A model generated the notes under the pieces. It searched no databases. It was not told the DNA's origin and saw only the letters and a list, made by a program, of their open reading frames with translations. From DASYXT01 sp035934555 (GTDB lineage: Bacteria > Verrucomicrobiota > Verrucomicrobiia > Limisphaerales > UBA8199): a stretch of 64,000 nucleotides of DNA. Position numbers and translations under genes: made by a program. Below, one piece after another: positions 17,231 to 26,419 of this stretch; position 1 is the stretch's first letter; every line of letters begins with the position of its first letter. The stretch is taken from assembly GCA_035934555.1 (NCBI GenBank), contig DASYXT010000055.1, forward strand, positions 186,001 to 250,000. Reading direction: 5' to 3'.

Positions 17231-19150
17231 ATGCACTCAATTGACTGGTTGCAGCTTGGGATTTACGTCCTGGTTCTCGCCCTGATCACTAAACCGATGG
17301 GGATGTACCTGCTCCAGGTATTGGATGTCAACGGCCGGACCTGGTTTGATCCGGTTCTCCGGCCCTTGGAACGCCTCACCTATCGTTTGATGGGTGTCCG
17401 GGCCGGCCGCGAGCAAACCTGGAAAGAGTACACCTTGGCGATGCTGTTGTTCAGCATCGTGAGCTGCCTTTTTACCTACGCGATTCTGCGCCTCCAGGGT
17501 CATCTGCCGCTCAATCCGCAGGGGTTTGGCGGCCTCAGCCCCGATTTGGCCTTCAACACCGCCGTCAGCTTCACTACCAACACCAATTGGCAAAGCTATG
17601 GCGGCGAATCCACCATGTCTTATCTCTCCCAAATGGTGGGGCTGGTGATCCATAACTTCGCCTCCGCGGCAGTGGGTATCGCCATCGCCGCCGCGCTGGT
17701 TCGCGGCATCGCGCGCCACTCGGCGCAAACCATCGGCAATTTTTGGGTGGACCTCGTCCGCACCACCTATTACCTGCTGCTGCCGCTTTCTCTGGTGATG
17801 GCCGTGTTCCTGGTTTCGCAGGGCATGATCCAGAATTTCAAACCTTACACCAAAGCCAAATTGACTGAACCGTTCACCGCTCAGGTTCAAAAAACCGACG
17901 AGAAAGGCCAATTGCTGACCACGAATGTGCCGGTGATGATTCAGCAAGCGAAACTCGATGGCGCCGGAAAACCGATACTTAAAAGCGACGGCACGCCCGA
18001 AATGATGGATGTGCCGCAGCTTGATCCCAAGGGCCAGCCGGTGATGACGAATGCGCCCGTCATGGTGGATCAGAAGGTGGAAGAGCAAGTCATCCCTCAA
18101 GGACCGATGGCCTCCCAGGTCGCGATCAAAATGCTCGGCACCAATGGCGGCGGCTTTACCAATGCCAATGCCGCGCAGCCGTTCGAAAACCCAACTCCGC
18201 TCTCCAACTTCATCCAGATGCTCTCCATCTTCTGCATCGGGTGCGGGCTGACGTATTACCTGGGCCGCATGGTCAAGAACCAGGCGCATGGGTGGTCGCT
18301 TTGGGCGGCGATGATGGTGTTGTTCCTGGCGGGGGTACTGCTCTGCTGGCATTCGGAAGCCGCAGGCAACCCGATCCATCAACAACTCGGGGTGGCCATC
18401 ACTGATGGGAACATGGAGGGAAAAGAGGTCCGCTTCGGCATCTTTAGCTCCGCGTTGTTTGCAACGATCACGACCGACGCCTCCTGCGGCGCGGTCAATT
18501 GCATGCACGATTCCCTCACCGCCCTGGGCGGATTCGTGCCGCTATTCAATATCCAACTGGGCGAAATCATTGTGGGCGGTGTTGGCGCCGGCCTTTACGG
18601 CATGCTGGTGTTCGTCGTGCTAGCCGTGTTCATTGCCGGGCTGATGGTGGGGCGCACGCCCGAATACCTGGGCAAGAAAATCCAATCTTACGAAGTGAAA
18701 ATGGCGATGCTGGCGTTGCTGGTATTGGCGGTTTCTATCCTGGGTTTCGCCGCGTGGGCCTCCGTCAGTACCTGGGGTCTGGCTAGCTTGAACAATAAGG
18801 GCCCGCATGGCTTGAGTGAGATGCTTTACGCTTACAGCTCCGCTAATGGAAACAATGGGAGCGCCTTTGCCGGCCTGAACACCAACACGCCCTGGTACAA
18901 CACCACGATGGGTATCGCGATGCTAATCGGCCGGTTTCTGATGATTATCCCGATCATCGCCATGGCCGGCTCTCTGGCGCAGAAGAAAATCTCCCCCGCC
19001 AGCGCGGGCACATTCCCCGTTGCTGGAGTGACGTTCGTCATCTTGCTGCTGGGAACGATTCTTTTGGTCGGTGCCCTTAATTTTCTGCCTGGGTTGACGC
19101 TGGGCCCGATCGTCGAGCATTTCCTGACTTTGCAGGGGAAGCTTTACTGA
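17231..19150 (+). CDS. kdpA: Potassium-transporting ATPase channel subunit KdpA
   Basis: The K+-selective, channel-like subunit of the high-affinity Kdp pump in the inner membrane. The four selectivity-filter loops are visible: FTTNTNWQSYGGE (114-126), MLGTNGGGFTNAN (301-313), TTDASCGAVNCMHD and NGNNGSAFAGL. At 639 residues it is about 80 longer than the E. coli protein (557). Most of the excess is an extracytoplasmic insert between QNF (201-203) and VIPQGP (287-292), which contains an internal near-duplicate: KGQLLTTNVPVM and KGQPVMTNAPVM. The rest is orthodox. The gap to kdpB (186 bp) is unusually long for this operon. Confidence 0.96.
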   Translation: MHSIDWLQLGIYVLVLALITKPMGMYLLQVLDVNGRTWFDPVLRPLERLTYRLMGVRAGREQTWKEYTLAMLLFSIVSCLFTYAILRLQGHLPLNPQGFGGLSPDLAFNTAVSFTTNTNWQSYGGESTMSYLSQMVGLVIHNFASAAVGIAIAAALVRGIARHSAQTIGNFWVDLVRTTYYLLLPLSLVMAVFLVSQGMIQNFKPYTKAKLTEPFTAQVQKTDEKGQLLTTNVPVMIQQAKLDGAGKPILKSDGTPEMMDVPQLDPKGQPVMTNAPVMVDQKVEEQVIPQGPMASQVAIKMLGTNGGGFTNANAAQPFENPTPLSNFIQMLSIFCIGCGLTYYLGRMVKNQAHGWSLWAAMMVLFLAGVLLCWHSEAAGNPIHQQLGVAITDGNMEGKEVRFGIFSSALFATITTDASCGAVNCMHDSLTALGGFVPLFNIQLGEIIVGGVGAGLYGMLVFVVLAVFIAGLMVGRTPEYLGKKIQSYEVKMAMLALLVLAVSILGFAAWASVSTWGLASLNNKGPHGLSEMLYAYSSANGNNGSAFAGLNTNTPWYNTTMGIAMLIGRFLMIIPIIAMAGSLAQKKISPASAGTFPVAGVTFVILLLGTILLVGALNFLPGLTLGPIVEHFLTLQGKLY

Positions 19151-19173
19151 TGGGATGAACCCCGCATTTGCAC

Positions 19174-19347
19174 ATGCTTATGAGCCACAGATTTAATCCC
19201 GTCTTGAACTGCCTGGCGACTGCCCATGGCCTCAACCTTCTGCTGGATGCGCCGTTGAACGATGGCCCGTTCAAGCTATGGCAAAAACATTGCCAGGCCC
19301 GCATTGGAAGCAATCCACGTCCCAACCGTTCTCCCTATGACACATAA
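19174..19347 (+). CDS. Possible 57-residue ORF between kdpA and kdpB
   Basis: ATG at 19174 (or 19180) opens a frame reading MSHRFNPVLNCLATAHGLNL and ending SPYDT, with its TAA overlapping the kdpB start by 11 bases. It fills the otherwise unexplained gap. I recognise no family. It could be a translational-coupling leader for kdpB, a decayed insertion or chance. Confidence 0.25.
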   Translation: MLMSHRFNPVLNCLATAHGLNLLLDAPLNDGPFKLWQKHCQARIGSNPRPNRSPYDT

Positions 19348-21442
19348 AGCTCCATCTCTTTTCGATTGGTCAATCGTCGGACCGGCGCTCGGCGATTCTT
19401 TCCGCAAGTTGGACCCGCGGCTGATGGTCAAAAACCCGGTCATGTTCGTCACCATGGTCGGCGCAATTCTGACCACCGCCGGCATTTTCACCTGCTCACC
19501 GACCGAGCGCGGCTTTATCGGCCAACTCGCTTTGTGGCTCTGGTTCACGGTCCTGTTCGCCAACTTTGCCGAGGCCGTTGCGGAAGGCCGCGGCAAAGCG
19601 CAGGCCGAGAGCCTGCGCAAGGCGCGCAAGGACACGGTTGCCCGCCGCCTGGTGAACGGGCGCGAGGAACCCGTTCCGGCCCCTCAATTGCAGAAAGACG
19701 ACCTGGTGGTTTGTGAGGCAGGCGATACGATCCCGGCCGACGGCGACGTGGTGGAAGGCATAGCGAGTGTGGACGAATCGGCCATTACGGGCGAGTCCGC
19801 GCCAGTGATCCGCGAGAGCGGCGGCGACCGCAGTGCCGTCACCGGCGGCACACGAGTGATCAGCGATCGCATTGTCATCCAGGTCACCCAGGAGAAAGGC
19901 CAGGCGTTCCTGGACCGCATGATTGCGATGGTCGAGGGCGCGCGCCGCCAAAAGACGCCGAACGAAATCGCCCTGACGATTCTGCTGGCAGCGCTGACGT
20001 TCATCTTTCTGTTGGTCTGCGTCACGCTCAAGCCCTTTGGCATCTATTCGGGCGTGGCTTTCTCCGTTCCCGTGCTGGTGGCACTGCTGGTTTGCCTGAT
20101 CCCGACGACAATCGGCGGTCTGCTCAGCGCGATTGGTATCAGCGGCATCGACCGTCTCATCCGCCGCAATGTGATGGCGACCAGCGGCCGCGCGGTCGAA
20201 GCTGCCGGCGACGTTGATGTGCTGCTGCTCGATAAAACCGGCACAATTACGCTCGGCAACCGGATGGCTTGTGCCTTTATTCCTGCCCCCGGCATCAAGC
20301 CCGAACGCCTAGCCGAGGCCGCTCAATTGGCTTCCCTAGCCGACGAAACTCCCGAAGGCCGCTCCGTGGTTATTTTGGCCAAACAACAGTTCAATTTGCG
20401 GGCCCGCGAAGTTGGCGAACGGGAGGCCCGTTTCGTTCCGTTTACCGCGCAAACCCGGATGAGCGGCGTGGATTTCTTTGAAGATTCCACCGTTGCGGAC
20501 CGCAGCAGTTTAGGCGATGGGGGCGGCGTTGCGCTGGCCACCCCGCCCGTTCGCAAAGCCATGCACAGCATCCGCAAAGGCGCCGCACACGCCATGAAGA
20601 CCTACGTCGAAAACCTCAGTGGCAGATTCCCGGAAACCGTAAATCAAACCGTGGACGAGATTTCCCGGTCGGGGGGCACGCCCCTGGTGGTGGCCGAAGC
20701 CAGCGAGGTCCTCGGGGTGATTCACCTCAAAGACGTTGTTAAAGGCGGCATCAAAGAGCGCTTCGCACAACTTCGCAAAATGGGCATCCGGACGGTGATG
20801 ATCACCGGCGATAACCCGCAAACCGCCGCCGCCATCGCCGCCGAATCCGGCGTGGACGATTTCATCGCCCAGGCCACCCCCGAAGCCAAACTCAAACGTA
20901 TCCGGACAGAACAGGCCGACGGACACCTCGTGGCGATGACCGGTGACGGAACCAACGACGCCCCGGCGCTGGCACAGGCCGATGTCGGCGTCGCGATGAA
21001 CACTGGTACCCAGGCTGCCCGCGAAGCTGGCAACATGGTGGACCTGGACAGCAATCCGACCAAGCTGATTGAAATCGTGGAGATCGGCAAACAACTGCTC
21101 ATCACGCGCGGGTCATTGACCACCTTCAGCATCGCCAACGACATTGCAAAATATTTCGCGATCGTGCCGGCGATGCTGATGGCCACTTTCCCCGCAATCG
21201 CGCCACTGAACATTATGCAGTTGCACAGCCCCACCAGCGCCATTCTAAGCGCGGTTATTTTTAACGCCCTCATCATTATCGCCCTCATCCCCCTGGCGCT
21301 CCGTGGTGTGGCCTACAAACCCATCGGCGCACTGGCCATCTTGCAGCGCAACCTGCTCATCTACGGCTTGGGCGGCGTTATTGTCCCCTTTATCGGAATT
21401 AAACTGATCGATTGGCTTATCACAGGAGCGCATATGGTCTAA
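19337..21442 (+). CDS. kdpB: Potassium-transporting ATPase ATP-binding subunit KdpB
   Basis: The P-type ATPase subunit that energises Kdp. The phosphorylated aspartate is D299 in DKTGTITLGN, TGES is in the actuator domain, and TGDGTNDAPALAQADVGVAMN is the hinge motif. I start at the ATG at 19337 (MTHKAPSLFDW); a longer frame from 19262 has no family character. The product is 701 residues. Compared with E. coli KdpB there is an insert of about 30 residues in the nucleotide-binding domain, between RMSGVDF (from residue 374) and IRKGA, rich in Gly, Ser and Ala. Its DNA includes GCGGACCGCAGCAG, which recalls collapsed REP arms. All other motifs are intact. Confidence 0.96.
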   Translation: MTHKAPSLFDWSIVGPALGDSFRKLDPRLMVKNPVMFVTMVGAILTTAGIFTCSPTERGFIGQLALWLWFTVLFANFAEAVAEGRGKAQAESLRKARKDTVARRLVNGREEPVPAPQLQKDDLVVCEAGDTIPADGDVVEGIASVDESAITGESAPVIRESGGDRSAVTGGTRVISDRIVIQVTQEKGQAFLDRMIAMVEGARRQKTPNEIALTILLAALTFIFLLVCVTLKPFGIYSGVAFSVPVLVALLVCLIPTTIGGLLSAIGISGIDRLIRRNVMATSGRAVEAAGDVDVLLLDKTGTITLGNRMACAFIPAPGIKPERLAEAAQLASLADETPEGRSVVILAKQQFNLRAREVGEREARFVPFTAQTRMSGVDFFEDSTVADRSSLGDGGGVALATPPVRKAMHSIRKGAAHAMKTYVENLSGRFPETVNQTVDEISRSGGTPLVVAEASEVLGVIHLKDVVKGGIKERFAQLRKMGIRTVMITGDNPQTAAAIAAESGVDDFIAQATPEAKLKRIRTEQADGHLVAMTGDGTNDAPALAQADVGVAMNTGTQAAREAGNMVDLDSNPTKLIEIVEIGKQLLITRGSLTTFSIANDIAKYFAIVPAMLMATFPAIAPLNIMQLHSPTSAILSAVIFNALIIIALIPLALRGVAYKPIGALAILQRNLLIYGLGGVIVPFIGIKLIDWLITGAHMV

Positions 21443-21475
21443 GGGGCCTCGCTTCGAAAGACTCGTCTCAATCTT

Positions 21476-22099
21476 ATGAAATATTTCCTTTCTGAACTCC
21501 GCGGCGCGGTGCTGGTCACGGTCATGCTCGCCGTCGTGTGCTGTGGCATTTACCCGTTGGTGGTGTTCGGGCTTGGCCAGGCCTTGTTCCCGGCCAAAGC
21601 CAACGGCAGCCTGATTGTTGATGCCCACGGCACCGTCCGCGGCTCGCGCTTGCTCGGCCAGCAGTTTGCGTCGGAAAAATATTTTCACTCGCGCCCTTCA
21701 GCCGCGGGCAATGGGTACGATGCGACCGCCTCCGGCGGCAGTAACCTTGGCCCGACGTCGCAAAAGCTGCGCGATTCCATCGCACAGAACATCGCCGCCT
21801 ACCGTGCTGAAAATGGGTTGGCAACCAATGCCCCTGTGCCGGCTGACGCAGTGACCTCATCCGCCAGCGGGCTTGACCCCCAAATCAGCCTTCGCAACGC
21901 CGAACTGCAGGCCTCTCGTGTTGCCAAAGCCCGCGGCCTTACCCTCGTTCAGGTCCGCGCTCTCATCGCCCGGCACACCGACGCGCCTGACCTCAACGTC
22001 TTGGGTGACGCCGGCGTCAACGTGCTGGAGTTGAACCTGGCCCTCGATGCCGCTCCGGCGTCGGCCTCAACTGCGGCTTACGCTCAAACCCAACAGTGA
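21476..22099 (+). CDS. kdpC: Potassium-transporting ATPase subunit KdpC
   Basis: 207 residues with one N-terminal membrane helix (about 10-32, VLVTVMLAVVCCGIYPLVV) and a periplasmic domain. Family blocks are GSRLLGQQF, YFHSRPSAAG, SGGSNLGPTS, the SGLDPQISLRNAELQ-type segment and ARGLTLVQVRALI. KdpC holds KdpA and KdpB together. It follows kdpB by 33 bp. The C-terminal 15 residues (ASASTAAYAQTQQ) are a low-complexity extension. Confidence 0.95.
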   Translation: MKYFLSELRGAVLVTVMLAVVCCGIYPLVVFGLGQALFPAKANGSLIVDAHGTVRGSRLLGQQFASEKYFHSRPSAAGNGYDATASGGSNLGPTSQKLRDSIAQNIAAYRAENGLATNAPVPADAVTSSASGLDPQISLRNAELQASRVAKARGLTLVQVRALIARHTDAPDLNVLGDAGVNVLELNLALDAAPASASTAAYAQTQQ

Positions 22100-22112
22100 C
22101 ATCGCGGACCGT

Positions 22113-22619
22113 ATGCCCGCCGTCGAAATCAGCCGCCATCTGACGGTGCCAACGTCCACAGAGGCATTCACAGTGTTCCGAAGAATTCTGGTGCCGATGG
22201 ATTTCTCGCAGGCGTCCGACGCGGCGCTCCAGTGCGCTGTCACACTTGCGCTACAAAGCAGTGCCACGCTGACTTTGCTCCACGTCATTGACGTCAGCAC
22301 TCAGGTCTCCTCGGGCGATGCACATTCTTTTATGCAACAGCTTTGGCAGGACGGCGCAACTCGCATCGCGCAGCTCGCGCGGTCGCTAACGGGCCGGGTC
22401 GAGGCGCATACCAAGCTGGCCGAAGGCCTCCCCTGGGAAGCCATCGTCCGCAGCAGCGCCGAGTTTGACCTCCTGGTCCTCGGCGAAAAGCGAAACCATA
22501 AACACAACCTGTTCTCGACACACACATTCCGCCGAGTGGTTGAACATGCGTGTTGCCCGGTACTGGTGGTCCACGAATCCGAGGTCAAACCGGAATTGTC
22601 GTTCAGCAGAGATTTCTGA
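22113..22619 (+). CDS. Universal stress protein domain protein
   Basis: A single UspA domain, 168 residues from the ATG at 22113; a GTG at 22172 is an alternative that would start at VFRRILVPMDFS. The opening RRILVPMDFSQAS and the C-terminal CCPVLVVHE are family hallmarks. The ATP-binding G-2X-G-9X-G(S/T) motif is not intact in GEKRNHKHNLFSTH, suggesting a non-ATP-binding type. It follows kdpC by 13 bp and closes the operon. In many bacteria a Usp domain is part of the sensor kinase KdpD, but no KdpD or KdpE is present here. A direct role in Kdp control is inference. Confidence 0.85.
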   Translation: MPAVEISRHLTVPTSTEAFTVFRRILVPMDFSQASDAALQCAVTLALQSSATLTLLHVIDVSTQVSSGDAHSFMQQLWQDGATRIAQLARSLTGRVEAHTKLAEGLPWEAIVRSSAEFDLLVLGEKRNHKHNLFSTHTFRRVVEHACCPVLVVHESEVKPELSFSRDF

Positions 22620-22651
22620 ACAAATCGCCAGCCCTGGCGCATTGGTTTACA

Positions 22652-25600
22652 TCATGGCCACTGCAGGCGAAAAAACTGATTGGCAGCCACAGCGCCCAGC
22701 GGCAACGACACGGAAAATAGGCCATTCGATTGTGTCGGTGCGTTAGTAACCGCCCTCCATGCGCCACCTCGAAGCCCAAGTGAAGTGTAAAGGGCGAAGG
22801 GTCCAGCCCACGAAGGCCACGAGAGGTTGAGTTGGCCACCAGACAAGGTCGCGCGCAGGCGGGGTGAAATGGGCTGCGTAAGGATAGCATCCGGCGTCTG
22901 CGGCGCCGAATTTAACGAAAATGAATCGAGTTCCGCATTCAGATACGGATCAGCGGCAAATTCACTTTTCCCGAAGTAACAATTAGGCGTGGCGAGGTCA
23001 GACGGCAGCAGGTTGACACTATTGTTCACGGCAACCGCAGAGCCGTTGAGGTAAAGAATGCCCTCGCGGCCATCGAGCACGACGGCAAAACGCGTCCACT
23101 GATTCATGGGCAAAGCTGTTGGCCCCTCGATAGCGCGCACGTAAGTGGGTGAATCCGGAGTGAGCGCGCATTGCATCGCACCCGTGTTGTCCGAAGGGGT
23201 CAGAAAGAAGTAATCCTGCGTGTCACGGCCGAAATCGAAGATGCGTTGCCAGGGATTGCCGCCGCGCCAATTGACCAACCCGGAAATGGTTTGGGCGGCC
23301 CCCACGCCGCCAGGCAAACTGACGAACTGGCTGGCACCGGAGAGGTTCAGCACATCGCCTTGCTGCGGATCACTTCGAATACTCGCGCCGCCTTGCAACG
23401 TGCCATTAAACAGGTTGCTGCTGTCTTGTGCGCCGGAATCGAAAGGGAAAAACGAGGCCCAGCCGGAGACGCCAGAGGCGGGCGCGGGGTAAACCGCTAC
23501 CGAGTTGGTGGCGTAGTGACCTGCGAAATCATCCACAAACACCACGAACTGATAGTAGCCATTGGTCGCGGCCGAGCCGGACGCGGGCACCGTAAAGTTA
23601 CCGTTGGTCAGCCCGCTAAATGGGCCAAGAACAACATTGGTGCCAGTGGCGTTGATGTAATTCACCTTCCAGGTAAAGCGGCTGGGGGGCAGCGGATTGT
23701 CAGAGAAATCATTCGCTGTGCCCGCGAAGGCGATGGTGTCACCTGGTTGATATAGCGCGCCTTGCGTCGGACGCTGGACAGCGATTTGCGGCGCGACAAT
23801 GTCGGCTTGGGACAACGGCCAGGAGAAAAGCCGAACCGAGCTCAACTCGCCGCTAAAATAGGGATCCGCCGGGAACTGGCTCCGGCCAAAATAACAGTTC
23901 GTTGGATTCGAATTTGCCGGGATGAGGTTGGCAAAAGCATTTGTGGCAACCGGCGCGCCATTCGTATAAAGCACGACCCCGGTGCCGTCCATCACCACAG
24001 CGACGTGGGTCCAAACGCCGGTCGGCAAAGGGCTCGGCGCGTTGACCTGTTGCTCACCTGGAATACCGTCCACACTGGCTGTGAAGCGCAGCACGCCATT
24101 GGCCGCAGCGGGCGTCAGCAAGGCGTACTTGTTGGTGTCGTTGCCAAAATCAAAGATGCGTTGCCAGGGCGTCCCGCCATTCCATTTGACCCAGCCCATC
24201 CAGGTTTGCATCCCGCTGACGCCGGGCGGCAGACTGACGTATTGATTCGCCCCGGATAAATTCAGCACCGTGCCGCGCACCGGGTCGGTGGAGAAGGTCG
24301 GGCCGCCAACCAGCGTGCCGTTGAACCTGCTGTTGGCGTCCGAGGCGTCGCCTCGAAACGGGTAATAGGAGGACCAACCCGAAGGCGGATGCGCGGGCGA
24401 CAGGGTGGCACAAGCACTGGCTTGGCGGTTCGAAGTGCCGGTCGCGGTCAGCACCACCTGGTAGAGACCGTCGCCCATGGGGCTGGGTGGAATCTGGAAC
24501 GTGCCGGCGTTCGTGCCCGAAAGCGGACCGAAGACGCGATTGGTCTGGCCGTTTTCCACGTAAAGGACCTGCCAGCTCAGATTGGCCGCAGCCAAAGGCA
24601 CGCCCATAAAATCCGCCGCCTGGCCCGCGAACGCGAGCGTAGTGCCGGGTTGGTACAAGCTGCCGTCAAGCGGTTGTGAAATCATCGGCAGCGGCGCCAC
24701 AATCTCCGCCGGGGACAGCGCCCGGCCATAAACGCGGAACGCGGCGAACTGGCCATTGAAATACGGGTCAGCGGCAAACTTGCTGCGGCCGAGGTGATTG
24801 GTTTGGGGCGCGACGTTCACCGGCAACAGGTTCATCGAAGTGTTCGTCGCGACGGGAGCGCCGTTGACGTAGAGCATGCCCTGCGTGCCGTCGAAGGTCA
24901 CCGCGACTTGCGTCCAGGCATTGGTGGGCAGCGGCTTGGTCCATTGAATGGTTTGCAGGTTGCCGCCCGGGTTGATGTCGCAACGCAAAAAGCCGTCGCC
25001 TGATGCCGCCGTCAGCATCACGGTTTTACTGGTGTCGAAGCCGAAATCAAAAATACGTTGCCAGGCACCGCCGCCGCGCCAGTTCACCACCGCGACAAAC
25101 GTTTGGCCGTAGCCCACGCCCGGCGGCAGCCAGACGTATTGCCCGGCACCGTTCAGGTTCAGCACGTGGCCATGGACCGGGTCATTCTGGATGGATGCGC
25201 CGTTTTTGAGCAAACCATAGTGCTGGCCCTGGCTGTCGCGGGCGTCGGCGGAAAAGTCGTAGAGCGCGCACCAATCGTTGGTATAGACCGGCCAGTCGTC
25301 AGGCGTCCAACTCAGGGGAGCAAACGCGTAATCGGCCATGCCGTAGGCGCCATATTGCGGCGCCCAGGCATTGGCGTCGTAATAATGATACCCCCACCAC
25401 AGGTTGCCGCCTTCGGACAAAATGCCGACGTGGCCTGGGCCGGTGTATTTGCCGGTGCCTCTCTGGAACAGCGTACCGCCGCCATTGACCATATCCACGC
25501 CGTCGCGGTCCAGGTAGGGTCCGGTGATGCTGGTGCTGCGGCCGACCCGGATGTTATAGGTGCTGTTCACGCCGGAGCAGCACGAGCCCCAGTTTGCGAA

Positions 25601-26299
25601 AAGGTAATAATAGCCGCCGCGCCGCCACAGATACGACGCCTCGATCGAGCTGTTGTAGGCCAGGTGGTAGGTGGGAGAATTTGGCGCGATGCGCAAACCC
25701 GTTTGCGGGTCGAGTTGGACCAGGTAAATTCCGCTCCAATAAGAGCCAAACGCCATCCACAAATTGCCGGCGGCATCCCACAGGAAGCTTGGGTCAATGG
25801 TGTTGTAAGGCGAGCCGTTGCCCGATTGGATCACCATGCCCTGGTCGGTCCAATGATACGCGGGGTCGGTGGGGTCCAGCGTAGGATTCGTGGCCAGACC
25901 GATCGCCGACACCTGGCTGCCCCAGGTCGAAACCGCGTAATACAGATAGTACTGGCCGTTGAAGTGCAGGATATCCGGCGCCCAGAAAAGACCCGTGAAA
26001 CCGGGGACGGCACTAGTGGTCCAGGCAGGCGCCGTGGTGAAAACGGGCGGCCCGGCGGACCAGAAAATTTTGTCGCTCGACCATTTCGAAAGAATGCCCT
26101 GGCCGGTGTAGAAGAGATAGTAACGGTTCTTGCACTGAATGAGAGTCGAGGGGTCGTGAGCATCGAGAAAGCCGCGCATGGGCGCGGATGCCGCGGCGGA
26201 CCACGCCAGTATCCAAACCATCACCAACAGAAGGAGACTCGGGAGAAATGAACAAAGGCCAACAGCTCGCTTCACATCTCTGCTCATTACAGGAAACAT
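22652..26299 (-). CDS. Secreted GH43 arabinanase-like hydrolase with three LamG modules
   Basis: 1215 residues. A signal peptide (about 1-38) precedes a GH43 five-bladed propeller (about 42-350) of the endo-1,5-alpha-L-arabinanase type. The catalytic triad candidates are D49 in AHDPSTL, D169 in TIDPSFLWD and E220 in SSIEASYLW. Three LamG/concanavalin-like repeats follow (about 355-535, 640-820 and 925-1120), each with the block WQRIFDFG and a DVLNLSGA-type strand, separated by Ig-like spacers containing LYQPGxTxxFAG. The C-terminus NQFFRLQWP resembles the sorting tails of verrucomicrobial exoproteins. It probably degrades plant arabinan outside the cell or at its surface. It is convergent with the kdp operon. 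Confidence 0.88.
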   Translation of the reverse strand: MFPVMSRDVKRAVGLCSFLPSLLLLVMVWILAWSAAASAPMRGFLDAHDPSTLIQCKNRYYLFYTGQGILSKWSSDKIFWSAGPPVFTTAPAWTTSAVPGFTGLFWAPDILHFNGQYYLYYAVSTWGSQVSAIGLATNPTLDPTDPAYHWTDQGMVIQSGNGSPYNTIDPSFLWDAAGNLWMAFGSYWSGIYLVQLDPQTGLRIAPNSPTYHLAYNSSIEASYLWRRGGYYYLFANWGSCCSGVNSTYNIRVGRSTSITGPYLDRDGVDMVNGGGTLFQRGTGKYTGPGHVGILSEGGNLWWGYHYYDANAWAPQYGAYGMADYAFAPLSWTPDDWPVYTNDWCALYDFSADARDSQGQHYGLLKNGASIQNDPVHGHVLNLNGAGQYVWLPPGVGYGQTFVAVVNWRGGGAWQRIFDFGFDTSKTVMLTAASGDGFLRCDINPGGNLQTIQWTKPLPTNAWTQVAVTFDGTQGMLYVNGAPVATNTSMNLLPVNVAPQTNHLGRSKFAADPYFNGQFAAFRVYGRALSPAEIVAPLPMISQPLDGSLYQPGTTLAFAGQAADFMGVPLAAANLSWQVLYVENGQTNRVFGPLSGTNAGTFQIPPSPMGDGLYQVVLTATGTSNRQASACATLSPAHPPSGWSSYYPFRGDASDANSRFNGTLVGGPTFSTDPVRGTVLNLSGANQYVSLPPGVSGMQTWMGWVKWNGGTPWQRIFDFGNDTNKYALLTPAAANGVLRFTASVDGIPGEQQVNAPSPLPTGVWTHVAVVMDGTGVVLYTNGAPVATNAFANLIPANSNPTNCYFGRSQFPADPYFSGELSSVRLFSWPLSQADIVAPQIAVQRPTQGALYQPGDTIAFAGTANDFSDNPLPPSRFTWKVNYINATGTNVVLGPFSGLTNGNFTVPASGSAATNGYYQFVVFVDDFAGHYATNSVAVYPAPASGVSGWASFFPFDSGAQDSSNLFNGTLQGGASIRSDPQQGDVLNLSGASQFVSLPGGVGAAQTISGLVNWRGGNPWQRIFDFGRDTQDYFFLTPSDNTGAMQCALTPDSPTYVRAIEGPTALPMNQWTRFAVVLDGREGILYLNGSAVAVNNSVNLLPSDLATPNCYFGKSEFAADPYLNAELDSFSLNSAPQTPDAILTQPISPRLRATLSGGQLNLSWPSWAGPFALYTSLGLRGGAWRAVTNAPTQSNGLFSVSLPLGAVAANQFFRLQWP

Positions 26300-26419
26300 G
26301 CGCGCAAGGGGCAGGGTTCGTCAAGCGGCTGTAGCGGCGGGAGCGGCGGGTATCCTTGTCTGCCCTTAGGGAGACTTCCAGCCTTCAGCCTGCCCCTTCG
26401 CGGAGACCACTCAGCGAGT

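Noticed and set aside
17237..18508. 423-codon frame on the minus strand
   Set aside because: Antisense to kdpA, His/Arg/Gln-rich shadow translation.
25058..26251. 397-codon frame on the plus strand
   Set aside because: Antisense to the GH43 catalytic domain.
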